The notes under the pieces: generated by a model
What the model was told of the DNA's origin: nothing
Seen by the model: only the letters and a program-made list of their open reading frames with translations
Databases searched by the model: none
Translations under genes and position numbers: made by a program
From: Cognatishimia sp. F0-27
GTDB lineage: Bacteria; Pseudomonadota; Alphaproteobacteria; Rhodobacterales; Rhodobacteraceae
NCBI RefSeq assembly: GCF_020667845.1
Contig: NZ_JAFMPQ010000013.1
Span: 1 to 64,000, forward strand
Direction of reading: 5' to 3'
DNA length: 64,000 bases
Part shown: positions 1 to 7,962 of the stretch, piece after piece
How positions within the stretch are numbered: position 1 is the stretch's first letter
Layout of the letters: each line of letters starts with the position of its first letter

Positions 1-27
1 CGCGGCGCGGGACTTGCCCGCGCCGCG
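1..27. terminator. GC-rich perfect stem-loop at window edge
   Basis: Positions 1-11 pair perfectly with 17-27 around a 5-base loop (ACTTG). No T-run follows on either side inside the window, so it may be a terminator or a transcript-stabilising hairpin of a gene left of the window. Confidence 0.4.
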
Positions 28-68
28 TCTTGGCGGCATTGTGGCCATAGTCCAGCGGAAAAGAACCC

Positions 69-251
69 ATGCGCCTGATCGATCCGTCCCATCCGTTCTA
101 TCGCCCGGCGTGGCGTCGTTACCTGCTGGTCGCGGCGCCTTTTGTCTGGGCGGGAATCGAGCAGAGCATGGGCAATGGCATCTGGGCACTGCTCTTTGCC
201 GCGATCGGCGGCTACCTCGCCTGGAACCTGATCATCTCCTGGCGCGGCTGA
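69..251 (+). CDS. Small membrane protein (60 aa)
   Basis: A 60-residue protein starting MRLIDPSHPFYRP with two hydrophobic stretches (about residues 18-30 and 36-57) that could be a short membrane hairpin. I recall short proteins with this kind of N-terminus from Rhodobacteraceae genomes, but know no function. It ends 3 bases before the convergent iolG stop. The Shine-Dalgarno is weak (AAAAGAA). The conserved look of the N-terminus and the membrane character support it being real. Nothing links it to inositol metabolism. Confidence 0.6.
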   Translation: MRLIDPSHPFYRPAWRRYLLVAAPFVWAGIEQSMGNGIWALLFAAIGGYLAWNLIISWRG

Positions 252-254
252 GCG

Positions 255-1244
255 TTACAGGTCCACCGGATCTCCCGTCTCGCGTGAGCGTGTCGCGGCA
301 TCGGCGAGGATCTGCGCCTGCAACCCATCGTTGATGTCCGGTTCGGCGGGGGTGCCGTCGGCAACGGCCTCGATGAAGCGCGTCATCTCGGCCAGGTAGG
401 CGGCCCGATACCGTTCAAGGAAGAAATGCTGAGCCGGGTCGCGGCGAAAGCCAGCCTCGGTGGCGATCTCGACGGTGGTTTCCAGTTGGTTTTCGGCGCG
501 CAGCATCCCCTCCGCGCCATGAACTTCGACCCGTTGGTCATAGCCATAGGCGGCGCGCCGGGAATTCGAGATCTGGCAGATCCGGCCCGTCGCGGTGGTC
601 AGGATCACTGCGGCCGTGTCCACGTCGCCGGCTGTGCCGATCGCCGGATCCACGAGTGCCGAGCCCACCGCATGCAGCCGCACGAAGTCCTCGCCCATCA
701 GGAAGCGGGCCATGTCGAAATCATGGATCATCATGTCCCGGAACAATCCGCCCGAGCGTTCGATATAGGACACGGGCGGCGGCGACGGATCGCGCGACGT
801 GATGGCGACCAGTTCCAGCGCGCCGATGTCGCCGGCCGCAATCCGCGCGCGCAGGGCGGCGAAGTTCGGATCGAACCGACGATTGAACCCGGTCATGAAC
901 GGAACGCCGGCGGCGCCAACCGCGTCCATGCAGCGGCGGATGTTGTCGACCGACATGTCGATGGGTTTCTCGCAGAAGATCGCCTTGCCATACCGCGCAG
1001 CGCCATGGATCAGGTCGAAATGCGTGTCTGTCGGGGTGCCGATCACCACGGCGTCGATATCGTCCGACCCCATGATCGCCGTTGCGTCGCGCACGGCGCC
1101 GCCAGTTGTGGCGGCGAGGGCTTCCGCGGCGGCGGGCATTGCGTCGGCCACCGCGACCACCTTCGCGCCGTCCAGCGCCTTAATGCTGAGCGCGTGGACC
1201 TGCCCGATCCGGCCGCAGCCCAGAAGTCCGATCCGTATCGTCAT
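255..1244 (-). CDS. iolG: Inositol 2-dehydrogenase
   Basis: NAD-dependent oxidation of myo-inositol to 2-keto-myo-inositol (scyllo-inosose), the first catabolic step; cytoplasmic. The 329-residue protein has the Gfo/Idh/MocA fold. A Rossmann motif GLLGCGRIG lies at residues 6-14, CEKPID at 91-96 with Lys93, and DMMIHD at 170-175 with Asp170 and His174; Lys, Asp and His are the family's catalytic set. The start is set at MTIRIG because the Rossmann strand begins there and 22 in-frame upstream codons look unlike the family. It is the last gene of the leftward iolD-C-B-J-G operon, one base after iolJ. The two other Gfo/Idh/MocA genes in the window are more divergent, so this is the best iolG candidate. 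Confidence 0.88.
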   Translation of the reverse strand: MTIRIGLLGCGRIGQVHALSIKALDGAKVVAVADAMPAAAEALAATTGGAVRDATAIMGSDDIDAVVIGTPTDTHFDLIHGAARYGKAIFCEKPIDMSVDNIRRCMDAVGAAGVPFMTGFNRRFDPNFAALRARIAAGDIGALELVAITSRDPSPPPVSYIERSGGLFRDMMIHDFDMARFLMGEDFVRLHAVGSALVDPAIGTAGDVDTAAVILTTATGRICQISNSRRAAYGYDQRVEVHGAEGMLRAENQLETTVEIATEAGFRRDPAQHFFLERYRAAYLAEMTRFIEAVADGTPAEPDINDGLQAQILADAATRSRETGDPVDL

Positions 1245-1245
1245 G

Positions 1246-2085
1246 TCACCCCTTCTCCGATGCGCCGAGCCCGCGGATGACGGCACGGGCCGCCTCGAAC
1301 ACGGGGTCATGGGTTTCCTTGAGGATCGCTACCCGGTCAAAGCGGTCCGGGTCCGCGTTGACGGCACGGCGCAGGGCATTCCCGAAGGCGAGGCGCAGCT
1401 CCGTGCCGACATTGAACTTGGCGATGCGAGATCCCGCCGCCAGCGCGGCGCGCTGCGCGAGCGGCACGCCCGACCCGCCGTGAATCACCAGCGGAACCTC
1501 GGTGACCGCCTCGATGGCGCGAATGCGTGCCTCGTCCAGCCCGCCTTCGTGATCGGTTTGCAGGTGCACGTTCCCCACGCTGATCGCCATGGCGTCCACG
1601 CCGCTGTCGCGGGCAAACACGGCCGCGTCCTCCGGGTCTGTCCCGGCCGACGCATCGCCGCCGGCATAGCCGACAAAGCCGATTTCACCCTCGCACGAGA
1701 TCCCCGCCTCATGCGCGAGCGCCACCACTTGCGCGGTTTCCTCGATGTTCTGGGCCAGCGGCTTGCGTGAGCCGTCATACATCAGCGATGTGAACCCGCT
1801 GTCCAAGGCCTCGCGGCATTCGTCCAGCGTGTAGCCGTGATCCAGATGGACGACGACGGGGACATCGACGCTGTCAGCCAGATGGCAGAACATCTTGCCC
1901 AGAACGGGCAAGGGCGTGTGCGCGCGGCACGACGGGCCGGCCTGCAGGATCACGGGTGCGCGTTCGGCCTGCGCGGCCATGGCGTAGGCGCGCATATCCT
2001 CCCACCCCAGACAAACCAGCCCCGGCACGGCGTAGCCGCCTCGCATGGCAGGATTCAGAACCTCGGATAGCGTGGCCAAGGTCAT
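1246..2085 (-). CDS. iolJ: Class II fructose-bisphosphate aldolase-type enzyme, probable DKGP aldolase
   Basis: In this pathway the enzyme should cleave 2-deoxy-5-keto-D-gluconate-6-phosphate to malonate semialdehyde and dihydroxyacetone phosphate. The 279 residues show class II, zinc-dependent aldolase signatures. These are HLDHG at 80-84 (Asp82 proton donor, His83 metal ligand), CEGEIG at 131-136, His174, IHGGSG at 201-206 and NVGTEL at 225-230. The start overlaps the iolB-like stop by ATGA, so translation is probably coupled. The substrate is inferred from the iol operon and from Bacillus IolJ; sequence alone cannot separate DKGP from fructose- or tagatose-bisphosphate specificity. Many proteobacterial IolC proteins carry a C-terminal aldolase-like DUF2090 domain, but the IolC here does not, which fits a separate IolJ. 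Confidence 0.82.
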   Translation of the reverse strand: MTLATLSEVLNPAMRGGYAVPGLVCLGWEDMRAYAMAAQAERAPVILQAGPSCRAHTPLPVLGKMFCHLADSVDVPVVVHLDHGYTLDECREALDSGFTSLMYDGSRKPLAQNIEETAQVVALAHEAGISCEGEIGFVGYAGGDASAGTDPEDAAVFARDSGVDAMAISVGNVHLQTDHEGGLDEARIRAIEAVTEVPLVIHGGSGVPLAQRAALAAGSRIAKFNVGTELRLAFGNALRRAVNADPDRFDRVAILKETHDPVFEAARAVIRGLGASEKG

Positions 2086-2936
2086 TTGAACTTCGCCACC
2101 ATGTCCATGATGCCGGGGATCGTGTGCAGCTGTTCGGCGTGCGTTGGCTGGAAATATTGTTTCAGGCTGCGCTGTCTTTGTCCGCCGAGGATCGTGAAGT
2201 AATACATCTCATAGCCGGGAAGCGCGCAGCAGGGGTGGTAGCCCTTGTCGATCAACACCGTCGATCCGTTGACGATGTGGTAGGCGTCGCCCGGTTCGTT
2301 GTCGACGCGTTGCAACATTTGCAACCCCGAGCCGTAGTCGGGCTTGAAGCGGAAATTGTAGCATTCGTCGTGGCGTGTCTCGATCAGGTCGCCCGCATCG
2401 TCGCGCCGGTCCGTGTCGTGCTTGTGGCTGGGAAAGCCCGACCAGCCGCCGGCGCCCACGGTGAACAGTTCGGACACCAGCAGGCGGCCCACGCGATCAT
2501 GGTGGCTGGCGCCCAGAATGTGCTTGATCTTGCGGTGTGTCTTTGTGTCGTCCGACCCGTATTGAACAAGGTCGAGTTCATCCTTGCGCACGGCGAACGG
2601 CTTCAGCGTCTCGGCGAATTTGGCGCCGGCGATGAACACCTCGGTATTTGTCAGCGCGGTGATCCGCGCTGCGGTGTCCGTGGGGACGTAGACGCCTTCG
2701 GGTTCGCCATCCCAGACATCGGCGCCCCGGTTGCCGATCTCGGCAAAGGTCTGTCCCTCGGTTTCCACCGTGACCGTGCCGGTCGCGGGCACGACGCAGG
2801 TTTCGTAGCCGGGCACCCGATAGTCGTGATGCGCGCCTGCCTTCAGCTTGACGATGTTGAAATAGGTCAGCGGCACATGCGCGTCATCGATGTCGACGAT
2901 CGGTGCGTTCTGGTTGTCGAAGGGGGGAATGTGCAT
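2082..2936 (-). CDS. Divergent 5-deoxy-glucuronate isomerase family protein (IolB-like)
   Basis: IolB converts 5-deoxy-D-glucuronate to 5-keto-2-deoxygluconate. This 284-residue bicupin-like protein keeps part of the family pattern: SHKHDTD, GYHPCCALPGYEMYYF and a C-terminal GGQRQRS. The usual EETYYHRFNP segment is replaced by DECYNFRFKP, and the LDETMAV segment is not seen. A second, much more canonical IolB lies at 13239-14036. The start is at MHIPPF; the longer in-frame extension upstream is antisense to iolC and has no IolB character. Metal-binding histidines appear present, so it is probably active. It could work on a related uronate or inositol stereoisomer product. It lies between iolC and iolJ. 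Confidence 0.75.
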   Translation of the reverse strand: MHIPPFDNQNAPIVDIDDAHVPLTYFNIVKLKAGAHHDYRVPGYETCVVPATGTVTVETEGQTFAEIGNRGADVWDGEPEGVYVPTDTAARITALTNTEVFIAGAKFAETLKPFAVRKDELDLVQYGSDDTKTHRKIKHILGASHHDRVGRLLVSELFTVGAGGWSGFPSHKHDTDRRDDAGDLIETRHDECYNFRFKPDYGSGLQMLQRVDNEPGDAYHIVNGSTVLIDKGYHPCCALPGYEMYYFTILGGQRQRSLKQYFQPTHAEQLHTIPGIMDMVAKFK

Positions 2937-2949
2937 GGTGCTGTCCTTG

Positions 2950-3930
2950 TCAGGCCGGGGCGTGGCCGGCGTGGTCACGGAGGAAGATGTCCAGTTCGTC
3001 GCGCGTGGGCATAGCCGGTGAGCAGCCCACACGCGCGACCACCATCGCGGCCGCGGCCGACCCCCGCAGCACGGCGTCGCGCACGGTAAGTCCCTCGGAC
3101 AGCCCGGACACGAAGCCGCCCATGAAGCTGTCACCCGCGCCTGTCGGCTTGAGCGCCTCTGTTCGGTAGATGCCGGTGGTGATCTCGCCGTCGGGCGTGA
3201 TGGTGATCGCGCCCTTCTCGCCCATCTTGTAGACGGCGATCTGCGCGCCCCGCGCGACAAGTTCGCGCGCCTTGTCCAGGCCTCGGTCGTAATCGCCCGC
3301 CATGAAGCCGAATTCGACATCGTTGCCGACGATCACGTCGCACAGCGCGCCGGCCTTCGAATAGACTTCGGCGGCGACCTCGGGCGAGGGCCAGGAATAG
3401 GGCCGGTAGTCGATGTCGAAGATCAGCGGCAATCCTGCCGCACGGGCCAGGTCGAAGCCGCGGAAGGCGGCGCTGCGAGACGGTTCGGATGCCAGCACCG
3501 TGCCGGTGGTGATCAGCGCGGAATAGGCGGAATAGTCCACCCCTTCGACGTCTGCCGCGGTCATCTCGAAATCGGCGGCGCCGTTGCGGTAGATGACCGA
3601 TTGATGATCCTCGATCCGCGTCTCGACCACCGCAAGCGAGTTGCGTGCCTCGCCGCCAACCGAGCGGACATGCGCGCGGCCGACGCCGTATTTGTCCAAC
3701 TCGTTCAGGGCAAATCGTCCGATGGCGTCGTCGGACACGCAGGTAACCAGATCGGCCTTGCCGCCGAGCTTGACAAGGGCGACGCCGATATTGGCCGACG
3801 ATCCGCCAAGGCAGGCAAAAAAGCGGGTCGCGTCCTCGGTCCGGGTGCCGGGCGGATCCGGGTAGAAGTCCATCCCCGCTCGGCCGATGATGATGAAGTG
3901 TCCGCCCTTCAGGCGCGTCAGGTCGGCCAT
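2950..3930 (-). CDS. iolC: 5-dehydro-2-deoxygluconokinase
   Basis: PfkB/ribokinase-family kinase that phosphorylates 5-dehydro-2-deoxygluconate at C6. It has 326 residues. The N-terminal PfkB signature is GGSSANIGVALVKLGG (42-57), the IolC-typical FDIDYRPYSW is at 171-180, and the C-terminal signature GAGD is at 264-267 with Asp267 as catalytic base. The protein ends after the kinase domain, without the DUF2090 domain many proteobacterial IolC proteins carry, consistent with the separate class II aldolase two genes downstream. Its start overlaps the iolD stop by one base, and the iolB-like gene follows after 13 bases. Confidence 0.92.
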   Translation of the reverse strand: MADLTRLKGGHFIIIGRAGMDFYPDPPGTRTEDATRFFACLGGSSANIGVALVKLGGKADLVTCVSDDAIGRFALNELDKYGVGRAHVRSVGGEARNSLAVVETRIEDHQSVIYRNGAADFEMTAADVEGVDYSAYSALITTGTVLASEPSRSAAFRGFDLARAAGLPLIFDIDYRPYSWPSPEVAAEVYSKAGALCDVIVGNDVEFGFMAGDYDRGLDKARELVARGAQIAVYKMGEKGAITITPDGEITTGIYRTEALKPTGAGDSFMGGFVSGLSEGLTVRDAVLRGSAAAAMVVARVGCSPAMPTRDELDIFLRDHAGHAPA

Positions 3931-5801
3931 CAGACGCCCTGCCTCTGCTTGACGCGCTCGGCCTCAATCTCGGCGTGCTTTTCGCGGACCTTCTCGTTGT
4001 CGGATACCTGGGGCGTGCCGACCTCCCACCAGGCATGCCCTTCGGTTGTCCAGCCTTCGTAGGGATCGACCTGCATGCAGATCACGGTGGTCTTGTCAGA
4101 GGTTTTTGCCCGCTTGAACGCTTCAGCCAGTTCGCCGGGATGCGCGACGGTCACGGCATCGGCCCCCATCGACCGGGCGTGTGCCTCGAAGTCCACGGCG
4201 AAGGGCTCGGGGACGGTTGGACAATCCGCGATCAGGTTGTTGAAGCTTTCATTGCCGGTGTTGTTCTGAAGCTTGTTGATGACGGCAAAGCCGCCATTGT
4301 CCAGCACCAACATGATCAGTTTCTTCTGCGTCAGCACCGACGAATAGATGTCGGAATTCATCAGCAGGTAGCTGCCGTCGCCGACAAACACGATGGTGTC
4401 GCGCTCCGGTTCGACCTCGGACTGCGCGATGCGCGCGCCCCATCCGCCGGCGATCTCGTAACCCATGCAGGAAAAGCCGAACTCGACGTCCACGGTGCCG
4501 ATATCCAGCGTGCGCCAGTTCGCCGTGACCTCGGCGGGCAAGCCGCCCGCCGCCGTGACGACACGGTCGCGCGGGTCGCACAATGCGTTCACGACGCCGA
4601 TGGCCTGCGCGTAGGAATTGGGCCGGTTGCCATGTGCCACGTTGGCGGCGACATAAGCATCCCAGGTCTCGCGCTCGGTCTGCGCATACCGGGTCCAGTC
4701 TTGGGGCGCGCGATATCCGGCCAGCGCCCCGTTCAGCGCGTCGAGCCCGAGCTTCGCGTCGCCGACGACGGGCAGCGAGAGGTGCTTGTTCGCATCGTGC
4801 CGCCCGACATTCAGCCCGATCATCCGGGCCTCCCTGGCGAAGGCGGTCCAGGAACCGGTGGTGAAATCCTGCAAACGCGTTCCGACGGCCAGCACCACGT
4901 CGGCCCGCGCGGCCACGGCATTCGCGCTGTCCGAGCCGGTCACACCAACCGGGCCGATATTGAGCGGATGGGTTGCGAGCAAGTTGGCGCGGCCGGCGAT
5001 GGTTTCGATGACCGGGATGCCATGGTCTTCGGCGAACCGGGTCAGTTCGGCAACCGCGCCGGAATACTGCACGCCACCTCCGGCGATGATCACGGGCCGT
5101 TCCGCAGCTTTCAGGGCCGCCGCCGCATCCGCGATCTCGGCGGCGTCCGGGGATTGCCGGCGGATACGGTGCACGCGCTTCTCGAAGAAAGCCGCCGGGT
5201 AGTCAAAGGCCCAGCCCTGCACATCCTGTGGCAACGCGAGGAATGCGGGGCCGCAATCTGCCGGGTCCAGCATCGTCGCCAGCGCCGCAGGCAGGGTCTG
5301 GATGACTTGCGCGGGATGGGTGATGCGGTCCCAATAGCGCGAGACCGCCTTGAACGCATCGTTCAGACCAAGAGCTGGGCTGTTGAAGTGCTCGAGTTGC
5401 TGCAACACCGGGTCGGGCAGGCGGGTCAGGAACGTGTCGCCGCACAGCATCAGCATGGGCAGGCGGTTGGCATGGGCCAGCGCTGCGGCGGTCAGCAGGT
5501 TCGCGGTTCCCGGTCCTGCGCTGGCGGTGCAGAACATGAACCGCCGGCGCAAGTGGTATTTCGCATAGGCTGCCGCGGCAAACCCCATGCTCTGCTCGTT
5601 TTGCCCGCGATACAGCGGCATCTCGTCCTGCACGGGATACAGCGCCTCGCCGAGGCAGGGGACGTTGCCGTGTCCGAAGATGCCAAAGCCGCCGCCGCAA
5701 ATGCGCGTTTCGACGCCGCCAATCTCGATGAACTGGTTCATCAGGTATCGCACGATGGCTTGCGCCACCGTCAGCCGGATGGTGTTGCCGGTGCCGGTCA
5801 T
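3930..5801 (-). CDS. iolD: 3D-(3,5/4)-trihydroxycyclohexane-1,2-dione hydrolase
   Basis: Thiamine-diphosphate enzyme that opens the ring of 3D-trihydroxycyclohexane-1,2-dione to 5-deoxy-glucuronate. The 623 residues follow the acetolactate synthase layout. The N-terminal domain has YRGQNEQS with Glu69 as the likely ThDP-activating glutamate, the central domain is about 200-350, and the C-terminal domain has the Mg/ThDP motif GDGSYLLMNS at about 474. It is the first gene of the leftward operon. The operator palindrome lies 92-107 bases upstream of its start, so the whole operon is probably controlled from there. Confidence 0.92.
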   Translation of the reverse strand: MTGTGNTIRLTVAQAIVRYLMNQFIEIGGVETRICGGGFGIFGHGNVPCLGEALYPVQDEMPLYRGQNEQSMGFAAAAYAKYHLRRRFMFCTASAGPGTANLLTAAALAHANRLPMLMLCGDTFLTRLPDPVLQQLEHFNSPALGLNDAFKAVSRYWDRITHPAQVIQTLPAALATMLDPADCGPAFLALPQDVQGWAFDYPAAFFEKRVHRIRRQSPDAAEIADAAAALKAAERPVIIAGGGVQYSGAVAELTRFAEDHGIPVIETIAGRANLLATHPLNIGPVGVTGSDSANAVAARADVVLAVGTRLQDFTTGSWTAFAREARMIGLNVGRHDANKHLSLPVVGDAKLGLDALNGALAGYRAPQDWTRYAQTERETWDAYVAANVAHGNRPNSYAQAIGVVNALCDPRDRVVTAAGGLPAEVTANWRTLDIGTVDVEFGFSCMGYEIAGGWGARIAQSEVEPERDTIVFVGDGSYLLMNSDIYSSVLTQKKLIMLVLDNGGFAVINKLQNNTGNESFNNLIADCPTVPEPFAVDFEAHARSMGADAVTVAHPGELAEAFKRAKTSDKTTVICMQVDPYEGWTTEGHAWWEVGTPQVSDNEKVREKHAEIEAERVKQRQGV

Positions 5802-5892
5802 GGTTCCTCCCCGATCGCCTTCGCTGTGGCTTTGTCTTTGTCGCGGTTTCCAGATTGCCGGTTGCGACGGATCGAGTCTCAGGATACGAATT

Positions 5893-5908
5893 TTGCAACC
5901 GGTTGCAA
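5893..5908. promoter_or_regulatory. 16-bp palindromic operator in the iolD/dehydrogenase divergent region
   Basis: TTGCAACCGGTTGCAA is a perfect 16-bp palindrome in the 132-base gap between the divergent iolD and the TTG-started dehydrogenase gene. It has the centred CG and symmetric half-sites typical of LacI-family operators. The identical 16 bases recur at 10190-10205 upstream of the local LacI-family gene. It ends 25 bases before the rightward start, so repressor binding could block both operons. Binding is inferred. Confidence 0.85.
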
Positions 5909-5933
5909 CGGGGTTTCAGGCTGGGAGGGTGCC

Positions 5934-7049
5934 TTGCGCGAAATCGGGATCGGCCTCATTGGAGGCGGCTACATGGGCAAGGCGCACGCGGTGGCGCTGT
6001 CAGCCGTGGGCGCGGTGTTCGGCACGGCGCTGCGGCCGCGTCTTGTCTCGATCGCGGCGTCCGGCCGGGCGTCGGCGGAGCGCTACCGTGCCGCTTACGG
6101 TTTTGCCAGGGCCGCAGACGACTGGCGTGGTGTGGTGGACGACCCGGAAGTCGAGGCGGTGGTGATCGCCGCACCCCAGGCCACGCACCGCGCCATCGCC
6201 GAGGCAGCGTTCGAGCTGGGCAAGCCGGTGTTCTGCGAAAAGCCGCTTGGCGCATCGATCGAGGATGCGCGCGCGATGGTCGCTGCCGCCGAGGCATCCG
6301 GCCTGCCCAACATGACCGGATTCAACTATGTCCGAACGCCCGCCACGCGGTTCGTGCGCGACCTGTTGGCGGAGGGTGCGATTGGGCACGTGACGTGGTT
6401 CCGGGGGGAGCATACCGAGGATTTTCTGTCCGACCCCGCGACTCCCGCGAACTGGCGCACCAGTGGACGGCCTAACGGCACGATGGGCGACCTGGCGCCG
6501 CACATGATCAACTGCGCGCTGGCGCTGGTGGGCGATATGACCGAGCTGTCGGCGCGGATCGAGACCCTGCACCCCACGCGACCCGGGCCGGGCGGGCCGG
6601 TTGCCGTCAACAATGACGATCACGGGCAGATGATGGTGCGGTTCGCGTCAGGTGCGATGGGGCACCTCTATTTCAGCCGCGCGGCGACAGGCCGCAAGAT
6701 GGGCTATGCCTACGAGATTCACGGCACGCGCGGCGCGATCCGCTTCGATCAGGAAGATCAGAACTCTGTCTGGCTGTATCGCGCCGAGGGCCCCGAGGCG
6801 ACCCGCGGCTTCACCCGTATTCTGACCGGCCCGGCGCATCCCGATTACGAGCCGTTCTGCCAGGGGCCGGGCCACGGCACCGGTTACCAGGATCAGATCA
6901 TCATCGAGGCGCGCGATTTCCTGCGCGCCATCGAGACGGGCGAGCCCGTCTTCCCGACCTTTCGCGACGGGCTCGCCGTGGCCCGCGTGATCGAAACCGC
7001 CTTCGCCTCGGCCGAGGATGGTCGTTGGCATGCAATCCTGCAGGAGTGA
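5934..7049 (+). CDS. Gfo/Idh/MocA-family oxidoreductase (inositol-type dehydrogenase)
   Basis: Probable NAD(P)-dependent sugar or cyclitol dehydrogenase of 371 residues. The Rossmann motif GLIGGGYMGKAHA begins about residue 7, FCEKPLGA is near 100 with the family lysine, and GDLAPHMIN near 185 holds the Asp and His of the active site. The start is a TTG: it is the only in-frame start that keeps the first Rossmann strand, and a GGGAGG Shine-Dalgarno lies about 6 bases upstream. It heads the rightward operon with the IolE-like and another Gfo/Idh/MocA gene. Substrate unknown; scyllo- or chiro-inositol, or a keto-inositol, would fit. Confidence 0.8.
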   Translation: MREIGIGLIGGGYMGKAHAVALSAVGAVFGTALRPRLVSIAASGRASAERYRAAYGFARAADDWRGVVDDPEVEAVVIAAPQATHRAIAEAAFELGKPVFCEKPLGASIEDARAMVAAAEASGLPNMTGFNYVRTPATRFVRDLLAEGAIGHVTWFRGEHTEDFLSDPATPANWRTSGRPNGTMGDLAPHMINCALALVGDMTELSARIETLHPTRPGPGGPVAVNNDDHGQMMVRFASGAMGHLYFSRAATGRKMGYAYEIHGTRGAIRFDQEDQNSVWLYRAEGPEATRGFTRILTGPAHPDYEPFCQGPGHGTGYQDQIIIEARDFLRAIETGEPVFPTFRDGLAVARVIETAFASAEDGRWHAILQE

Positions 7050-7056
7050 CCCGCAC

Positions 7057-7947
7057 ATGACAATCCGCATCGGCAACGCCCCCTGTTCGTGGGGGGTCGA
7101 ATTCGCCAATGATCCACGCAACCCGGACTGGCGTTCGGTGCTGAAGCAATGCGCCGAGGCCGGTTACACCGGGATCGAGCTTGGCCCCGTGGGCTTCATG
7201 CCCGAGGATCCCGCGATCCTGTCCGAGGCGCTTGCCGAGCACCGGCTGGACCTGATCGGCGGTGTGGTGTTCCGCGCATTCCATGACCCGGCGCAATGGG
7301 ACGATGTGCTGGACGGCGCGGTGCGCACCTGCAAGGCGCTGGTCGCGCACGGCGCGCAGCATCTTGTCTTGATCGACTCGATCTCGCCGCGCCGCGCGCC
7401 CACGGCGGGGCGACCCGACGACGCCGAGCAGATGAGCTCTGAAGAGTGGACCGCCTTTCGCGATCGCATCGCGCATGTCGCTCGCATGGGGGCCGAGGAA
7501 TACGGCCTGACCGTGGGCATCCACGCCCACGCCGCGGGCTTCATGGACTTCGAGCCCGAGCTGGAGCGCCTGTTGGACGAGGTCGACGAGAGCATCCTCA
7601 AGATCTGCTTCGATACCGGCCACCATTCCTATGCCGGGTTTGACCCTGTGGCCTTCATGCGCCGCCATATCGGCCGGATTTCCTACATGCACTTCAAGGA
7701 TATCGACCCGAAGGTGAAGGCTGACGTGATTGCCGGCGGCACGGGGTTCTACGACGCCTGCGGACGGGGGATCTTTTGCAATCTCGGCCAGGGGGACGTG
7801 GATTTCCCGGCCGTCCGGCAGATCCTGTTGGATGCGGGATTTGAGGGATGGTGCACGGTCGAGCAGGATTGCGACCCGACGCTGGACGTGTCGCCGATCG
7901 ACGATGCCCGGGCGAACCGGGATTACCTGGCCTCGATCGGCTTCTGA
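7057..7947 (+). CDS. iolE: IolE-like inosose dehydratase (xylose-isomerase-like TIM barrel)
   Basis: Expected to dehydrate 2-keto-myo-inositol to 3D-trihydroxycyclohexane-1,2-dione, the IolD substrate. The 296 residues form a sugar phosphate isomerase/epimerase TIM barrel. It starts with GNAPCSWGVEF, has the metal-site region CFDTGHHSY at about 186-194, ISYMHFKDID near 215, and a C-terminal GWCTVEQD, all laid out as in Bacillus IolE. The ATG at MTIRIGN is preceded by GGAG at 10 bases spacing. It follows the upstream dehydrogenase by 7 bases, and no other dehydratase candidate is in the window. Other members of the fold, such as IolH/IolI isomerases, are the alternative. Confidence 0.78.
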   Translation: MTIRIGNAPCSWGVEFANDPRNPDWRSVLKQCAEAGYTGIELGPVGFMPEDPAILSEALAEHRLDLIGGVVFRAFHDPAQWDDVLDGAVRTCKALVAHGAQHLVLIDSISPRRAPTAGRPDDAEQMSSEEWTAFRDRIAHVARMGAEEYGLTVGIHAHAAGFMDFEPELERLLDEVDESILKICFDTGHHSYAGFDPVAFMRRHIGRISYMHFKDIDPKVKADVIAGGTGFYDACGRGIFCNLGQGDVDFPAVRQILLDAGFEGWCTVEQDCDPTLDVSPIDDARANRDYLASIGF

Positions 7948-7962
7948 GAAGGACCAAGGCAG

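Noticed and set aside
3975-5930. Long rightward open frame opposite iolD that runs into the dehydrogenase gene
   Set aside because: It is antisense to iolD, has low-complexity His/Gly/Arg-rich composition and no family similarity; only the part from the TTG at 5934 is a real protein.
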